This document shows positions 40,341-49,825 of a DNA stretch of 64,000 nucleotides, piece after piece. How positions within the stretch are numbered: position 1 is the first letter of the stretch; every line of letters starts with the position of its first letter. A program made the position numbers and the translations under genes. A model generated the notes under the pieces. The model saw nothing but the letters and a program-made list of their open reading frames with translations, was not told the origin of the DNA and ran no database searches. Origin of the DNA: Amnibacterium setariae (GTDB lineage Bacteria; Actinomycetota; Actinomycetes; Actinomycetales; Microbacteriaceae); the NCBI RefSeq assembly GCF_003581425.1, contig NZ_QXTG01000001.1, positions 1,054,001 through 1,118,000 of the forward strand. The letters run 5' to 3'.

Positions 40341-40877
40341 GTGCAGAGTGACGAGATGCGGCCGCCGCTCGTGCTCACCGGGCCGCCGGGGGCGGGGAAG
40401 ACGACGATCGGGCGGCGCCTCGCCGAGTCGCGGCGACGCTGCGCCTTCATCGACACGGATGACGTGCGTCGGCTGGTGGTCGCCGGCGCGGCCGCTCCGT
40501 GGGAGGGGGAGGAGGGCGCCCGCCAACGCGTGCTCGGCGCGGAGAACGCCGCCCGGCTCGCGATCGCGTTCGCGTTCGCCGGCTTCGAGGTCGTCGTCGC
40601 GGACGTCCTCACGCCGCGGACGGTTCAGGTGTGGCGGTCGACGGTCCCGGACGCGTTCCTCGTGCGGCTCGCCGCGAGCGACGACGCGGTGAGGGCGCAC
40701 TGGCCGGACGGGCACCCCTTCATCACCGAGGAGGAGCGGCGCGCGCTGCACGACCTCGAGGCCGCGGACCCGCCCGATGCCGACCTCGTCGTCGTCGTCG
40801 ACGGACGCAGCGCGGACGAGGTGCTCGCCGCGGTGGAGCAGGCGTGGTCGACGGCCGGGCGCTCCCGCCCCGCCTGA
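40341..40877 (+). CDS. P-loop kinase-like protein (AAA_18/shikimate-kinase fold), unknown substrate
   Basis: 178 residues from GTG 40341; ATG 40356 is an equally possible start. P-loop VLTGPPGAGKTTIGRRLAE near 10-27, FIDTDDVRRLV near 38, and VVVADVLTPRTVQVWRSTV. The spacing matches small nucleotide or antibiotic phosphotransferases rather than AroK, which would have a GDxxR region not visible here. It lies 3 bases after hisS and is probably co-transcribed. Confidence 0.75.
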   Translation: MQSDEMRPPLVLTGPPGAGKTTIGRRLAESRRRCAFIDTDDVRRLVVAGAAAPWEGEEGARQRVLGAENAARLAIAFAFAGFEVVVADVLTPRTVQVWRSTVPDAFLVRLAASDDAVRAHWPDGHPFITEEERRALHDLEAADPPDADLVVVVDGRSADEVLAAVEQAWSTAGRSRPA

Positions 40878-40885
40878 TCCGCTCT

Positions 40886-40940
40886 TTCCGTTTTGAAGGA
40901 GTTCTCGCGCGCTCGGGCCGAGAACTCCTTCAAAACGGAA
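40886..40940. repeat. Family B palindrome, copy 3 (55 bp, perfect arms)
   Basis: Perfect 22-bp arms (40886-40907 and 40919-40940) around an 11-nt centre (CGCGCTCGGGC). Begins 8 bases after the kinase stop and separates it from a convergent gene. Confidence 0.9.
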
Positions 40941-40947
40941 GTGGTGG

Positions 40948-41331
40948 TCAGCGGAGGAGGCGGGCGGGGGCCGAGCGGCGCCAGGAGGCGTCGAGCAGCT
41001 CGGCGACCTCGGTCCAGTCCGTGTCCGGGCCGTCGACGTCGAGGCCGAGCCACCCGCGCGGGCCGAGGTAGGACGGCACGAAGAACCGCGGGTCCTGCAG
41101 GCGCGCGGGCCGCTCGTCGTCGTCGACGTGGACGACGACCGAGTGCGGGTGCATCACCTTCTCCGGCCCCTTCGTCCCGCTGCCGTAGACCGCGAAGGCA
41201 GGCCGCCCGACGACGTGGAACCAGGGGCGGCCGTGGCTGAGGCGCTCCTCCGTCTCCGGCAGCGCGAGCGCGACCTCGCGCACGCGCGCGAGCACGGGGT
41301 CGTGCTCGTCGTACATGATCGGGTGCTCCAT
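40948..41331 (-). CDS. MmcQ/YjbR family DNA-binding-like protein
   Basis: 127 residues. ALALPETEERLSHGRPWFHVVGRPAFAVYG and VVVHVDDDERPARLQDPRFFVPSYLGPRGWLGLDV define the MmcQ/YjbR fold (CyaY-like alpha/beta). Function of the family is unclear; a DNA-binding role has been proposed from structure. It is convergent with the kinase and divergent from eno, with family D repeats starting 13 bases upstream of its ATG. Confidence 0.85.
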   Translation of the reverse strand: MEHPIMYDEHDPVLARVREVALALPETEERLSHGRPWFHVVGRPAFAVYGSGTKGPEKVMHPHSVVVHVDDDERPARLQDPRFFVPSYLGPRGWLGLDVDGPDTDWTEVAELLDASWRRSAPARLLR

Positions 41332-41343
41332 GAGGCGATGCTC

Positions 41344-41440
41344 GCGGATCCGGAGTTCCTGCGCGACACCCCGGTGCGGGAGCCCGCAGGACGGCGTGTC
41401 GCCCGGGATCTCCGGATCCGCGACGGATCTCCGGATCCGC
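41344..41440. repeat. Family D inverted repeat plus extra half, upstream of eno
   Basis: Outer arms GCGGATCCGGAG (from 41344) and CTCCGGATCCGC (to 41421), inner GCGACAC/GTGTCGC, then a further right-half copy ending GGATCCGC at 41440, followed by GAAG. The same order is seen downstream of eno at 42833-42930. Confidence 0.75.
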
Positions 41441-41495
41441 GAAGGGGGCGGGTCAGGGTTCGCCTGCTGTTCGGAAGGCGCTCCCCGGCCCTCAC

Positions 41496-42830
<1,335 letters not shown>

Positions 42831-42832
42831 TC

Positions 42833-42930
42833 GCGGATCCGCAGTTCCCGGGCGACGCGCCGGGCCGAGACCTCCTCGACCCGGCGCGTCGCCCCGTTTC
42901 TGCGGATCCGCGTCGTTTCTGCGGATCCGC
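42833..42930. repeat. Family D inverted repeat plus extra half, downstream of eno
   Basis: Outer arms GCGGATCCGCAG (42833-42844) and CTGCGGATCCGC (42900-42911), a perfect inner 14-bp pair GGCGACGCGCCGGG/CCCGGCGCGTCGCC (42851-42864 and 42880-42893), and an extra right half ending GCGGATCCGC at 42930. It begins 2 bases after the eno stop and is a strong candidate terminator. Confidence 0.8.
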
Positions 42931-42953
42931 GAAGGGCTCGGACCGGGCTGCGC

Positions 42954-43265
42954 TCAGCCGAGCGCGGAGGGCGGGGGCACGACGGCGAAGTCGGCCTCCT
43001 GGAACGCGGTGACCGTCGGCAGCCAGCGCCGCTCGACGAAGTCGCGGTGCAGCGGGTCGGCGTCGTACGCCGCGTAGGCGTCCCGGTCCGCGAACTCCAT
43101 CGACAGGGCGAGCGGCAGCTCGCCGCCGTCCGCCCGCAGCACCACGAAGCCCTCGACGCCGGGGATCGTCGCCAGTCGGCGCGCGTCCGCGAGGAACGCG
43201 GCCTCCTCCGCCGAGTCGGGCGGGTGGGGCAGGGCGAACGCGACGGTGTGCCGGACGGCGGTCAT
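42954..43265 (-). CDS. Dabb-type (stress-responsive alpha/beta barrel) protein
   Basis: 103 residues from ATG 43265, which follows AAGGACC. AVRHTVAFALPHPPDSAEEAAFL, IPGVEGFVVLRADGG, LALSMEFADRDAYAAYDADPLHRDFVERRW match the Dabb fold, including the conserved DPxHxxF segment. Small dimeric proteins of this group include stress proteins and a few cyclases or oxygenases; function here is unknown. It is convergent with eno. Confidence 0.82.
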   Translation of the reverse strand: MTAVRHTVAFALPHPPDSAEEAAFLADARRLATIPGVEGFVVLRADGGELPLALSMEFADRDAYAAYDADPLHRDFVERRWLPTVTAFQEADFAVVPPPSALG

Positions 43266-43385
43266 GGCGGTGGTCCTTCCACAGGCGGATCGGGCGCTCA
43301 TCCTTCCGGACCCGCCCCGGGCGACGGCGGGGAGGGGCGCCGCCCGGGCGACGGCGCGCCCGCCGGGCCGCGCCCGGCCGCCGAA

Positions 43386-43391
43386 TAGACT
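43386..43391 (+). promoter_or_regulatory. -10 element TAGACT of ftsB
   Basis: TAGACT followed by a short leader with the ribosome binding site GGGAGGAC before ATG 43418. Confidence 0.45.
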
Positions 43392-43417
43392 CGGCGACTC
43401 GGATCGGGAGGACGCGG

Positions 43418-43894
43418 ATGAGCGGGACGCGCGCGGCGGAGCAGGACGTGCACGACGTGCACGACGTGCACGGCGCCCGCTCGACGCGCCCGGCGCGCCC
43501 GGCGCGCGTGCGCGTGCCCGGTGCGGCGATCGCCGCGTTGGTGCTCCTCGTGCTCGGCGTCCTCTCCCTCGCGCCCGCCGTCAGCACGAACCTCGCGCAG
43601 CAGCGGCGGATCGCCGACACGGAGGCGCGCATCGCGCAGCAGCGGGCGGACCTGCAGCGGCTGGGCGCGGAGAAGGCGCGCTGGGACGACCCCGCGTACG
43701 TCCGCGCGCAGGCGGGCAGCCGGCTCTTCTACGTGACGCCCGGCACCACCGCGTACCGCGTCATCCACTCGTCCGCGGCGGACGCCGCGGCCCCGGCTCC
43801 GGGCGCGACCGCGCAGCCCGACCGCACGCCGTGGACCGAGGCGCTGGTGCAGTCGCTCGTCGCGGCGGGCACGACCACCGAGCCGGCCCGGTGA
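43418..43894 (+). CDS. FtsB/DivIC-like septum formation initiator
   Basis: 158 residues: a cytoplasmic N terminus with a DVHDVHDVHG repeat, one membrane segment (AAIALVLLVLGVLSLAPAV-type, about 35-54), then a coiled coil (ISTNLAQQRRIADTEARIAQQRADLQRL region) and the family motif DPAYVRAQAGSRLFYVTPGTTAYRV. Such proteins join the FtsQ/FtsL divisome complex. Position right after eno and before DUF501 is conserved in actinobacteria and supports the call. Its stop overlaps the DUF501 start as GTGA. Confidence 0.9.
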   Translation: MSGTRAAEQDVHDVHDVHGARSTRPARPARVRVPGAAIAALVLLVLGVLSLAPAVSTNLAQQRRIADTEARIAQQRADLQRLGAEKARWDDPAYVRAQAGSRLFYVTPGTTAYRVIHSSAADAAAPAPGATAQPDRTPWTEALVQSLVAAGTTTEPAR

Positions 43895-44406
43895 CGCCGG
43901 CGACGGAGGAGGACCTCGCGACGGTCTCGGCCCAGCTCGGCCGACCCGTGCGCGACGTGCTCGGCATCGCCGCCCGCACCCTCAACGGCACGCCTGCGGT
44001 CGTGTCGACCGCGCCGCGCCTCGCGGACGGCACGCCCTTCCCGACCTTCTACTACCTGACGCACCCGGCGCTCGTCGCGGCCGTCTCCCGGCTCGAGGCG
44101 GAGGGGCTGATGCGCGAGTGGAGCCCGCTCGTCGAGGCCGACGGCCCGTACGCCGAGCAGTACGCGGCCGCGCACCGCGCCTACCTCGCCGACCGCGCCG
44201 CGGCGGGCGAGGTGGAGGAGGTCGCGGGCATCAGCGCCGGGGGCATGCCCGTGCGGATCAAGTGCCTGCACGCCCTCGCCGGTCACGCGCTCGCCGCCGG
44301 ACCCGGCGTGAACCCGATCGGCGACCTCGCGCTCAGCGAGGCGGCCGCCGCGGAGCCGCCCGTCCGCTCGCTCATCGGTCCGTGGCCCGCTCCGGCGCCC
44401 CGATAG
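43891..44406 (+). CDS. DUF501 family protein
   Basis: 171 residues. TVSAQLGRPVRDVLGIAARTLNGTPAVVSTAPRLADGTPFPTFYYLTHP and CLHALAGHALAAGPGVNPIGD are strongly conserved in DUF501, found next to eno and ftsB across actinobacteria, usually followed by exopolyphosphatase (ppx). Here ppx is missing and ndh follows. Two conserved His/Cys positions (KCLHALAGHAL) hint at metal binding, but the function is unknown. It is translationally coupled to ftsB. Confidence 0.88.
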   Translation: MTPATEEDLATVSAQLGRPVRDVLGIAARTLNGTPAVVSTAPRLADGTPFPTFYYLTHPALVAAVSRLEAEGLMREWSPLVEADGPYAEQYAAAHRAYLADRAAAGEVEEVAGISAGGMPVRIKCLHALAGHALAAGPGVNPIGDLALSEAAAAEPPVRSLIGPWPAPAPR

Positions 44407-44454
44407 CATCGTTCACCGGTAACAACGACCGACCCCGAAGGGAATCCTCCGATC

Positions 44455-45927
44455 GTGCCTCGCATCCTGATCGTCGGCGGCGGCTACGCCGGCTTCTACA
44501 CCGCGTGGAAGCTGGAGAAGTGGCTCTCCGCCAAGGACGCGGAGATCGTCGTCGTCGACCCGCTGTCGTACCTGACCTACCAGCCGTTCCTGCCCGAGGT
44601 CGTGGGCGGCGCCGTCGAGGCCCGCCACGCGGTCGTCGACCAGCGCAAGCACCTGAAGCGCTCCCGCGTCATCACCGCCAAGGTCACCCGCATCGACCAC
44701 GCCGCGAAGACGGCGGAGATCACGCCGCCGGTCGGCGAGCCGTGGACGATGTCGTACGACCAGATCGTCGTCACCGCCGGCTCCGTCTCGCGCACCTTCC
44801 CGATCCCGGGCGTCGCCGACGAGGCGTTCGGCCTGAAGACGATCGAGGAGGCCGTGGCGATCCGCGACCGGATCGTCCGCAACTTCGAGCTCGCGGCGAA
44901 CCTGCCGGCCGGGCCGGAGCGCGACCGGCTCCTCACCTTCGTCGTGGTCGGCGGTGGCTTCGCGGGCATCGAGGTGTTCGGCGAGATGCGCTCGCTCGCG
45001 TCCGCGCTGCTCGCCCGCTACCCGCAGCTCACGTTCGACGACACGCACTTCCACCTGATCGAGGCGATGAGCCGGATCATGCCGGAGGTGTCGCTGCCGA
45101 CCTCGCACTGGGTGCTGAAGAACTACGCCGAGCGCGGCGCGAACGTGCACCTCGACACCCAGCTGAAGGACGCGACGGGCGGCGTGATCCAGCTGTCGAC
45201 CGGCGAGACCTTCGAGTCCGACGTGATCGTGTGGACCGCCGGCGTGATGGCGTCCCCGATGCTCCGCAACACGGACCTGCCGACGGAGGAGCGCGGGCGC
45301 CTCCGCGTGAAGGCCGACCTGCGGGTCGTCACCGCCGACGGCGACGTCGTACCCGACGCCTGGGGCGCCGGGGACGTGGCCGCGGTGCCGGACCTCACGG
45401 GCAAGGGCGTGGGCGGCTTCTGCGTCCCGAACGCCCAGCACGCGGTGCGCCAGGGCAAGCTGCTCGCGAAGAACATCGCCGCCAGCCTGCGCGGCGAGGG
45501 CGTCAAGGACTACTACCACGAGAGCCTCGGCGCGGTCGCGGGCCTCGGCCTCTACGTCGGCGCGTTCCAGAGCGGCAAGATCGCCGTGAAGGGCTTCCCG
45601 GCCTGGGTGATGCACCGCGGCTACCACGGCCTCGCGATCCCGACGTGGGAGCGCAAGATCCGGGTCATCGGCAACTGGGTCTTCAACTTCGTGCTCGGCC
45701 GCGACATGGTCCAGCTGCTCGCCCGCGAGCAGCCGCGCGTCGCGTTCGAGACGTTCGCGTCCCGGCCGAAGCCGCCGGCCGCCGCCGAGCCCGTGACGGA
45801 GGCGCCGAAGCGCGCCCCGCGGGCCCGGAAGAAGCCCGAGGTCGAGCCGGAGCTGCCGGGCGCCAAGGGCGTCGAGGGGCCGGTCTACGCGAACCCGGCG
45901 CCGGAGCCCGAGCCGGCGAAGAAGTAG
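44455..45927 (+). CDS. ndh: Type II NADH dehydrogenase (NDH-2)
   Basis: 490 residues. It transfers electrons from NADH to quinone at the inner face of the membrane without pumping protons. FAD-binding RILIVGGGYAGFYTAWKLE, the second Rossmann motif FVVVGGGFAGIEVFGEM near 165-180, VIVWTAGVMASPML, and the FAD-contact GAGDVAAVPD. The quinone-pocket region after PNAQHAVRQGKLLAKNI is typical. The C-terminal tail is Pro/Ala/Lys rich and replaces a hydrophobic anchor. GTG 44455 is preceded by AGGGAATCC. A strong hairpin terminator follows. Confidence 0.92.
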   Translation: MPRILIVGGGYAGFYTAWKLEKWLSAKDAEIVVVDPLSYLTYQPFLPEVVGGAVEARHAVVDQRKHLKRSRVITAKVTRIDHAAKTAEITPPVGEPWTMSYDQIVVTAGSVSRTFPIPGVADEAFGLKTIEEAVAIRDRIVRNFELAANLPAGPERDRLLTFVVVGGGFAGIEVFGEMRSLASALLARYPQLTFDDTHFHLIEAMSRIMPEVSLPTSHWVLKNYAERGANVHLDTQLKDATGGVIQLSTGETFESDVIVWTAGVMASPMLRNTDLPTEERGRLRVKADLRVVTADGDVVPDAWGAGDVAAVPDLTGKGVGGFCVPNAQHAVRQGKLLAKNIAASLRGEGVKDYYHESLGAVAGLGLYVGAFQSGKIAVKGFPAWVMHRGYHGLAIPTWERKIRVIGNWVFNFVLGRDMVQLLAREQPRVAFETFASRPKPPAAAEPVTEAPKRAPRARKKPEVEPELPGAKGVEGPVYANPAPEPEPAKK

Positions 45928-45941
45928 CGGCTCGCGCCGCG

Positions 45942-45980
45942 GACGAGGAGGGGCCCGGCGACGCCGGGCCCCTCCTCGTC
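45942..45980. terminator. Bidirectional hairpin terminator between ndh and the AraC gene
   Basis: Perfect 19-bp arms (GACGAGGAGGGGCCCGGCG and complement) around one central base, lying 15 bases after the ndh stop and 15 bases from the AraC-gene stop. Its position between convergent genes fits termination of both. Confidence 0.8.
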
Positions 45981-45994
45981 TGCTCAGCGGGTCC

Positions 45995-46954
45995 TCAGCG
46001 CTGCAGCGTCTCGACCGGCGTCTCGTCGAACACCGCCGCGTACCGGCGCGCGAACCGGCCGGCGTCGGGGAAGCCGTACCGGAGGGCGACCGCCTCCACC
46101 GTCGTCTCGAGCGGCGACGCGCTGCGGAGGGCGTCGCGCGCGGCGACGAGCCGGACCGAGCGCACGTGGTGCATCGGCGTCGTGTCGAGGTCCCGGCGGA
46201 ACGCCGCGTAGAGGCCGCGGGGGCTGAGCCGCGCGGCCGCCGCGATGTCGACGACCGTGAGCTCCGCGTCGAGGTGCTCGTCGATGTGGCGCAGCGCGCG
46301 CCGGAGCGCCGCGCCGCGCGGGCCGCCGATGTCCCGCCGGTTCGCCGCGTCGAGCGTCGTGTTCGGGAAGACGCGCAGCAGCACCGTCGCGACGAGGTCG
46401 ACCACGGCTGCCTGCGCCAGGGCGGCGTCCTCGGTCGCGGGCAGCGTCTCCGTCATGCGTGCGGCGTAGGCCGCGGTGCTGCGCCACACCGCGTCCATCG
46501 CGGGGTCGATGGGCGCGGTGCCGGTGAAGCGCACCTCGAAGTCGTCCCGGCCGGTGATCGCCCGCGCCCGCTCGTCGACCGCGGCCCGTGCGATCGCGAG
46601 GTTCGCGATGTCCGGGTCCTGCAGCGCCGAGTCGATCGCGTCGGGGTAGAGGAAGGGCCGGTCGGTGTCGATGTCGTCCCACCGCCACCACATGCGCAGG
46701 CCGCCGCCGACCCGGACGCCCGTCAGGAACGCGGGCTCGGCGCAGTCGGACTCGGCCCGGCGGCCGCCCGCGACGCCCGAGATCGACCAGCGCGTCGCGG
46801 TCAGGGCGGGGGTGCGGGTGGACCGGAGGACGAAGTCGGGCGCGCGGTCCTCGGGCGGCGCGAGGTCCACGTCGCCGAACACCGACCGCAACGAGGCGAC
46901 GCCGCGGTCGAAGTCGGAGGTCCGCACCGACAGGCGCTCCGCCGATCCGTCCAT
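45995..46954 (-). CDS. AraC family transcriptional regulator
   Basis: 319 residues from ATG 46954, which follows GAGGAGGAGG; a GTG two codons earlier is possible. The C-terminal 100 residues hold two helix-turn-helix motifs: LTVVDIAAAARLSPRGLYAAFRRDL and VEAVALRYGFPDAGRFARRYAAVF, ending with ETPVETLQR. The N-terminal part resembles the cupin-like effector-binding region of this family, ligand unknown. No target gene is obvious. Confidence 0.88.
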   Translation of the reverse strand: MDGSAERLSVRTSDFDRGVASLRSVFGDVDLAPPEDRAPDFVLRSTRTPALTATRWSISGVAGGRRAESDCAEPAFLTGVRVGGGLRMWWRWDDIDTDRPFLYPDAIDSALQDPDIANLAIARAAVDERARAITGRDDFEVRFTGTAPIDPAMDAVWRSTAAYAARMTETLPATEDAALAQAAVVDLVATVLLRVFPNTTLDAANRRDIGGPRGAALRRALRHIDEHLDAELTVVDIAAAARLSPRGLYAAFRRDLDTTPMHHVRSVRLVAARDALRSASPLETTVEAVALRYGFPDAGRFARRYAAVFDETPVETLQR

Positions 46955-47057
46955 CGCCACCTCCTCCTCGTCGAGCCGTCCATGTGTACGTCGTGCCGAG
47001 CCTCGTTCCCTGAAGAGCCGCTGTGGGACGGCGGGTCCGGAGCGGGAGGGGGGCGGC

Positions 47058-47609
47058 TCAGGCGGTCGCCGTCGCCTCCGCGACCCAGCGCCGCCACCGG
47101 TCCCACGGGTCGACGCCGGCGGCGAGCGCGTCGACGTGCGAGCTGATCGCGTCGCTGTAGGCGAACCACTCGCTCGATCCGGCGCGGTCCGCGGCGAACT
47201 GCTCGTGCCGGCGGTGCTCGACCCGCCGGTCGCCGCGCTCGAACGCGAGGAGCTCCTCGTGCCGGATCGCGCCGAAGCGCTGCCGCGGGTTGGCGGTGGT
47301 GCCGATCTTCACGCGGTCGCGGAAGCGGAGGTAGTAGACGACGTCGACCCGCGGGGGCGGCAGCTCGCCGTCGGGCTGCTCGCCGTACGGCCACTCGCAC
47401 ACCGCGCACACGCGGCCCGAGAGGAATCGGACGCCGAGCCGCGACCCGCACAGGCGGCAGGGCGCGGGCAGCACGTCCGCGGCGCCGTGCACCGAGCCCT
47501 CGACCTCCGCGGCGAGCGCGAGGTGGTCCGCGCAGAGCGGGATCAGCTCCGGCCGGGCGGCCGCGTCGGCGCAGCCGGGCACGGCGCAGGGCGCGGAGGG
47601 ATCGGTCAC
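47058..47609 (-). CDS. GIY-YIG/T5orf172-like nuclease-domain protein with zinc-ribbon-like N terminus
   Basis: 183 residues from GTG 47609. The N-terminal half has paired cysteines (CAVPGC, PLCADH, CRLCGSR, CAVCEWPYG), consistent with one or two zinc ribbons. The C-terminal half reads VYYLRFRDRVKIGTTANPRQRFGAIRHEELLAFERG...VEHRRHEQFAADR, the VYfi-xxvKIGxTxnpxxR pattern of T5orf172/GIY-YIG proteins. The start overlaps the histidine-kinase stop as GTGA, an unusual partner for a sensor kinase. Biochemical role unknown. Confidence 0.8.
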   Translation of the reverse strand: MTDPSAPCAVPGCADAAARPELIPLCADHLALAAEVEGSVHGAADVLPAPCRLCGSRLGVRFLSGRVCAVCEWPYGEQPDGELPPPRVDVVYYLRFRDRVKIGTTANPRQRFGAIRHEELLAFERGDRRVEHRRHEQFAADRAGSSEWFAYSDAISSHVDALAAGVDPWDRWRRWVAEATATA

Positions 47610-49051
47610 GGTCGCTGCAGCATGCCGCCCGCCTCCGACACCGCCGCCCGGTCCGATCCGGAGCCCGCCGGGGCGCGCTCCGGCGCCGCGTCGATCCGGG
47701 GGAGCACGAGCCGGAGCACGGCGCCCGGCAGGTCGCCGTCGTCGGGGTCGACGCAGGTCAGCGAGCCGCCGTGGGCCTCGACCAGCCCGCGGGCGATCGG
47801 CAGGCCGAGCCCCGCGCCGCCCGTCGCGGCGGGCCGGGCGCGCTCGAGGCGGACGAGCCGCTCGAACACGGCCTCGCGAAGGGCCGCGGGCACGCCCGGC
47901 CCGTCGTCGGAGACACGGACCTCCGCGTCCCGGCCGCGGTCGAGGAGGCGCAGCCGCACGTGCTGCGCGCCGGCCTGCGCGGCGTTGCCGACGAGGTTCG
48001 CGAGCACCTGGTCGAGGCGCTCCCGGTCGACGGCGACGAGCGCGTCGCCGCCCAGCACCTCGACCGCCGGCGACGGGCGCCGCTGCGCCGAGCGGTCGGC
48101 CGCCTCGCGCAGCAGCGGCGCGAGGGGCTGCGGCGCGGTGCGCACCTGCAGCTCCCCGAGGCGCGACACGAGCAGGAGGTCCTCGACGAGGCGGCCGGCC
48201 CGGCGGGCCTCGCGGACGATCGACACCGTCACGCGGTCCCGCTCGTCGGCGTCGAGCGGCTCGCGGATGAGCCGCTCGGCGCCGGCGGAGACGCCCGCGA
48301 GCGGCGTGCGGAGCTCGTGCGAGGCGTCGGAGAGGAAGCGCGCCAGCCGGTCGGCGGCGTCGGCCGCCCGCCGCTCGGCACCCTCCAGCTCCTCGAGCAT
48401 GGCGTCGAACTGCGCCGCCGCCCGGCCGAGATCGGTGCCGGGGTCCTGCGGCGCGAGCCGGCGGCCCCGATCGCCGCCCGCGGTGCCCCTCGCCGCCTCC
48501 GTCAGCGCGTCGAGCGGCCGCATCGCGCGGCGCAGCGCGAGGGGCAGGACCACGGCCGCGAGGGCGATCGCGACGACGCTCGCGACGGCCATGATCCAGC
48601 GGAAGCGGACGAGTGCGGCGTCCATCTGGCCGCTGTCCGCCCGCAGCTCGAGGGTGGTGCCGGGGCGGAGCGCCTGCGTCGCCACGAGGCCGCCGTCGCG
48701 CTCGGTGACGACGACGTCCGCGTCCGCCTGCCGGGCGGCCGGCGGCCCGGGCGGGCGGCCGCCGGGCCGGGCCGGGGGCGCCTGCGGCACGCCGGTCACC
48801 GCATCCGCGCCGGAGGAGTAGGTGATGCGGGCCGTGATGCCCGGCATCGTCAGCCGGTCGGCGAGGGACTGGTCGGACAGCCCGGTCAGCTCGGTCGCGA
48901 GGCCGGCGACGGACTCGAGGCGCTGGCGCTGCTCGGCGCGGAGCACGGCGCCGAGCGCGAGGTCCACGCCGACGCCGACGACGAGCAGCAGGAGGGCGAG
49001 CACCGCGACCGCCCACAGCACGACGCGGCGGCGCAGCGACGGCGTCCTCAC
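47606..49051 (-). CDS. Two-component sensor histidine kinase
   Basis: 481 residues. Two membrane segments (about 9-30 and 150-172) bracket a roughly 120-residue sensor region with a Pro/Gly-rich insert (PPARPGGRPPGPPAARQ). HAMP-like linker, then the H-box FLSDASHELRTPLAGVSAGAERL with the phosphorylated histidine, N-box DQVLANLVGNAAQAG, G1 VSDDGPGVP and G2 GGAGLGLPIARGLVEAHGG. All catalytic boxes intact. GTG 49051 overlaps the regulator stop as GTGA, so it pairs with that OmpR-type protein. Confidence 0.92.
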   Translation of the reverse strand: MRTPSLRRRVVLWAVAVLALLLLVVGVGVDLALGAVLRAEQRQRLESVAGLATELTGLSDQSLADRLTMPGITARITYSSGADAVTGVPQAPPARPGGRPPGPPAARQADADVVVTERDGGLVATQALRPGTTLELRADSGQMDAALVRFRWIMAVASVVAIALAAVVLPLALRRAMRPLDALTEAARGTAGGDRGRRLAPQDPGTDLGRAAAQFDAMLEELEGAERRAADAADRLARFLSDASHELRTPLAGVSAGAERLIREPLDADERDRVTVSIVREARRAGRLVEDLLLVSRLGELQVRTAPQPLAPLLREAADRSAQRRPSPAVEVLGGDALVAVDRERLDQVLANLVGNAAQAGAQHVRLRLLDRGRDAEVRVSDDGPGVPAALREAVFERLVRLERARPAATGGAGLGLPIARGLVEAHGGSLTCVDPDDGDLPGAVLRLVLPRIDAAPERAPAGSGSDRAAVSEAGGMLQRP

Positions 49052-49740
49052 GCCGCCTCCGACCCGCGGACCGGGCGGAGGACGTAGCCGAAGCCGCGCA
49101 CGGTGTGGAGGATCCGCGGCCCGTGCAGCTCGAGCTTGCGGCGCAGCGCGCTGACGTGGACCTCGACGAGGTTCGGGTCGTACTCGTCGTAGCCCCACAC
49201 CTGCGTGAGCAGCTGCGTCTTCGACAGGATGCGGCCGCGCTCCCGCGCCAGGTAGGCGAGCAGGCGGTACTCCGTCGCGGTCAGCTCGAGGACCGCGCCG
49301 GAGCGGACCGCCTCCCCGCTGCCCTCGTCGACGACGAGGTCGCCGAGGTCGAGCGTCGACGGGACGCGGCCGAGGCGGCGCAGGAGCGCCCGCACCCGGG
49401 CCACGAGCTCCTCGACGAGGAACGGCTTCACGACGTAGTCGTCGCCGCCGGCCGCGAACCCGGCGAGGCGGTCGGCGCCCGCGTCGCGCGCGGTGACGAA
49501 GACGATCGGGAGGTCGCGGTCGCGGCGCAGCGCCCGGGCCAGCGCGAAGCCGTCCGCGTCGCCCGGCAGCGAGACGTCGAGCAGCGCGAGGTCGGGCCGG
49601 AAGTCCGCGAGCACGGCGCCGATGCCCGTGCCGTCCGCGGCCGCGTGCACGACCATGCCGGCGCCGCGCAGGGCGGCCGTGACGGACTCGCGGATGAGCG
49701 GGTCGTCCTCGACGAGCAGGATCCGGGCGGGAGCGGTCAT
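49048..49740 (-). CDS. OmpR/PhoB-type response regulator
   Basis: 230 residues. The receiver domain has acidic pocket VEDDPL, phospho-acceptor LALLDVSLPGDADG (Asp near 54), FVTARD and the conserved lysine in YVVKPF. The C-terminal winged helix includes ELTATEYRLLAYLARERGRILSKTQLLTQVWGYDEYDPNLVEVHVSALRRKL. It is first in the regulator-kinase-GIY-YIG operon. The intergenic region upstream carries paired 11-bp-spaced CTGAAG repeats expected for such a regulator. Confidence 0.95.
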   Translation of the reverse strand: MTAPARILLVEDDPLIRESVTAALRGAGMVVHAAADGTGIGAVLADFRPDLALLDVSLPGDADGFALARALRRDRDLPIVFVTARDAGADRLAGFAAGGDDYVVKPFLVEELVARVRALLRRLGRVPSTLDLGDLVVDEGSGEAVRSGAVLELTATEYRLLAYLARERGRILSKTQLLTQVWGYDEYDPNLVEVHVSALRRKLELHGPRILHTVRGFGYVLRPVRGSEAA

Positions 49741-49825
49741 CCTCCGATCGTGCGGTGCGGAACCGCGGCGGAAGGCCCTCGTCCCTCTCGGAATCCGATG
49801 AACCAGCCATGAACCGGCCCGGCGC

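Noticed and set aside
40886-40940. Short peptide ending NSFKTE encoded across family B palindromes
   Set aside because: The same peptide-like string appears in every copy only because the DNA arms are the same; there is no start signal.
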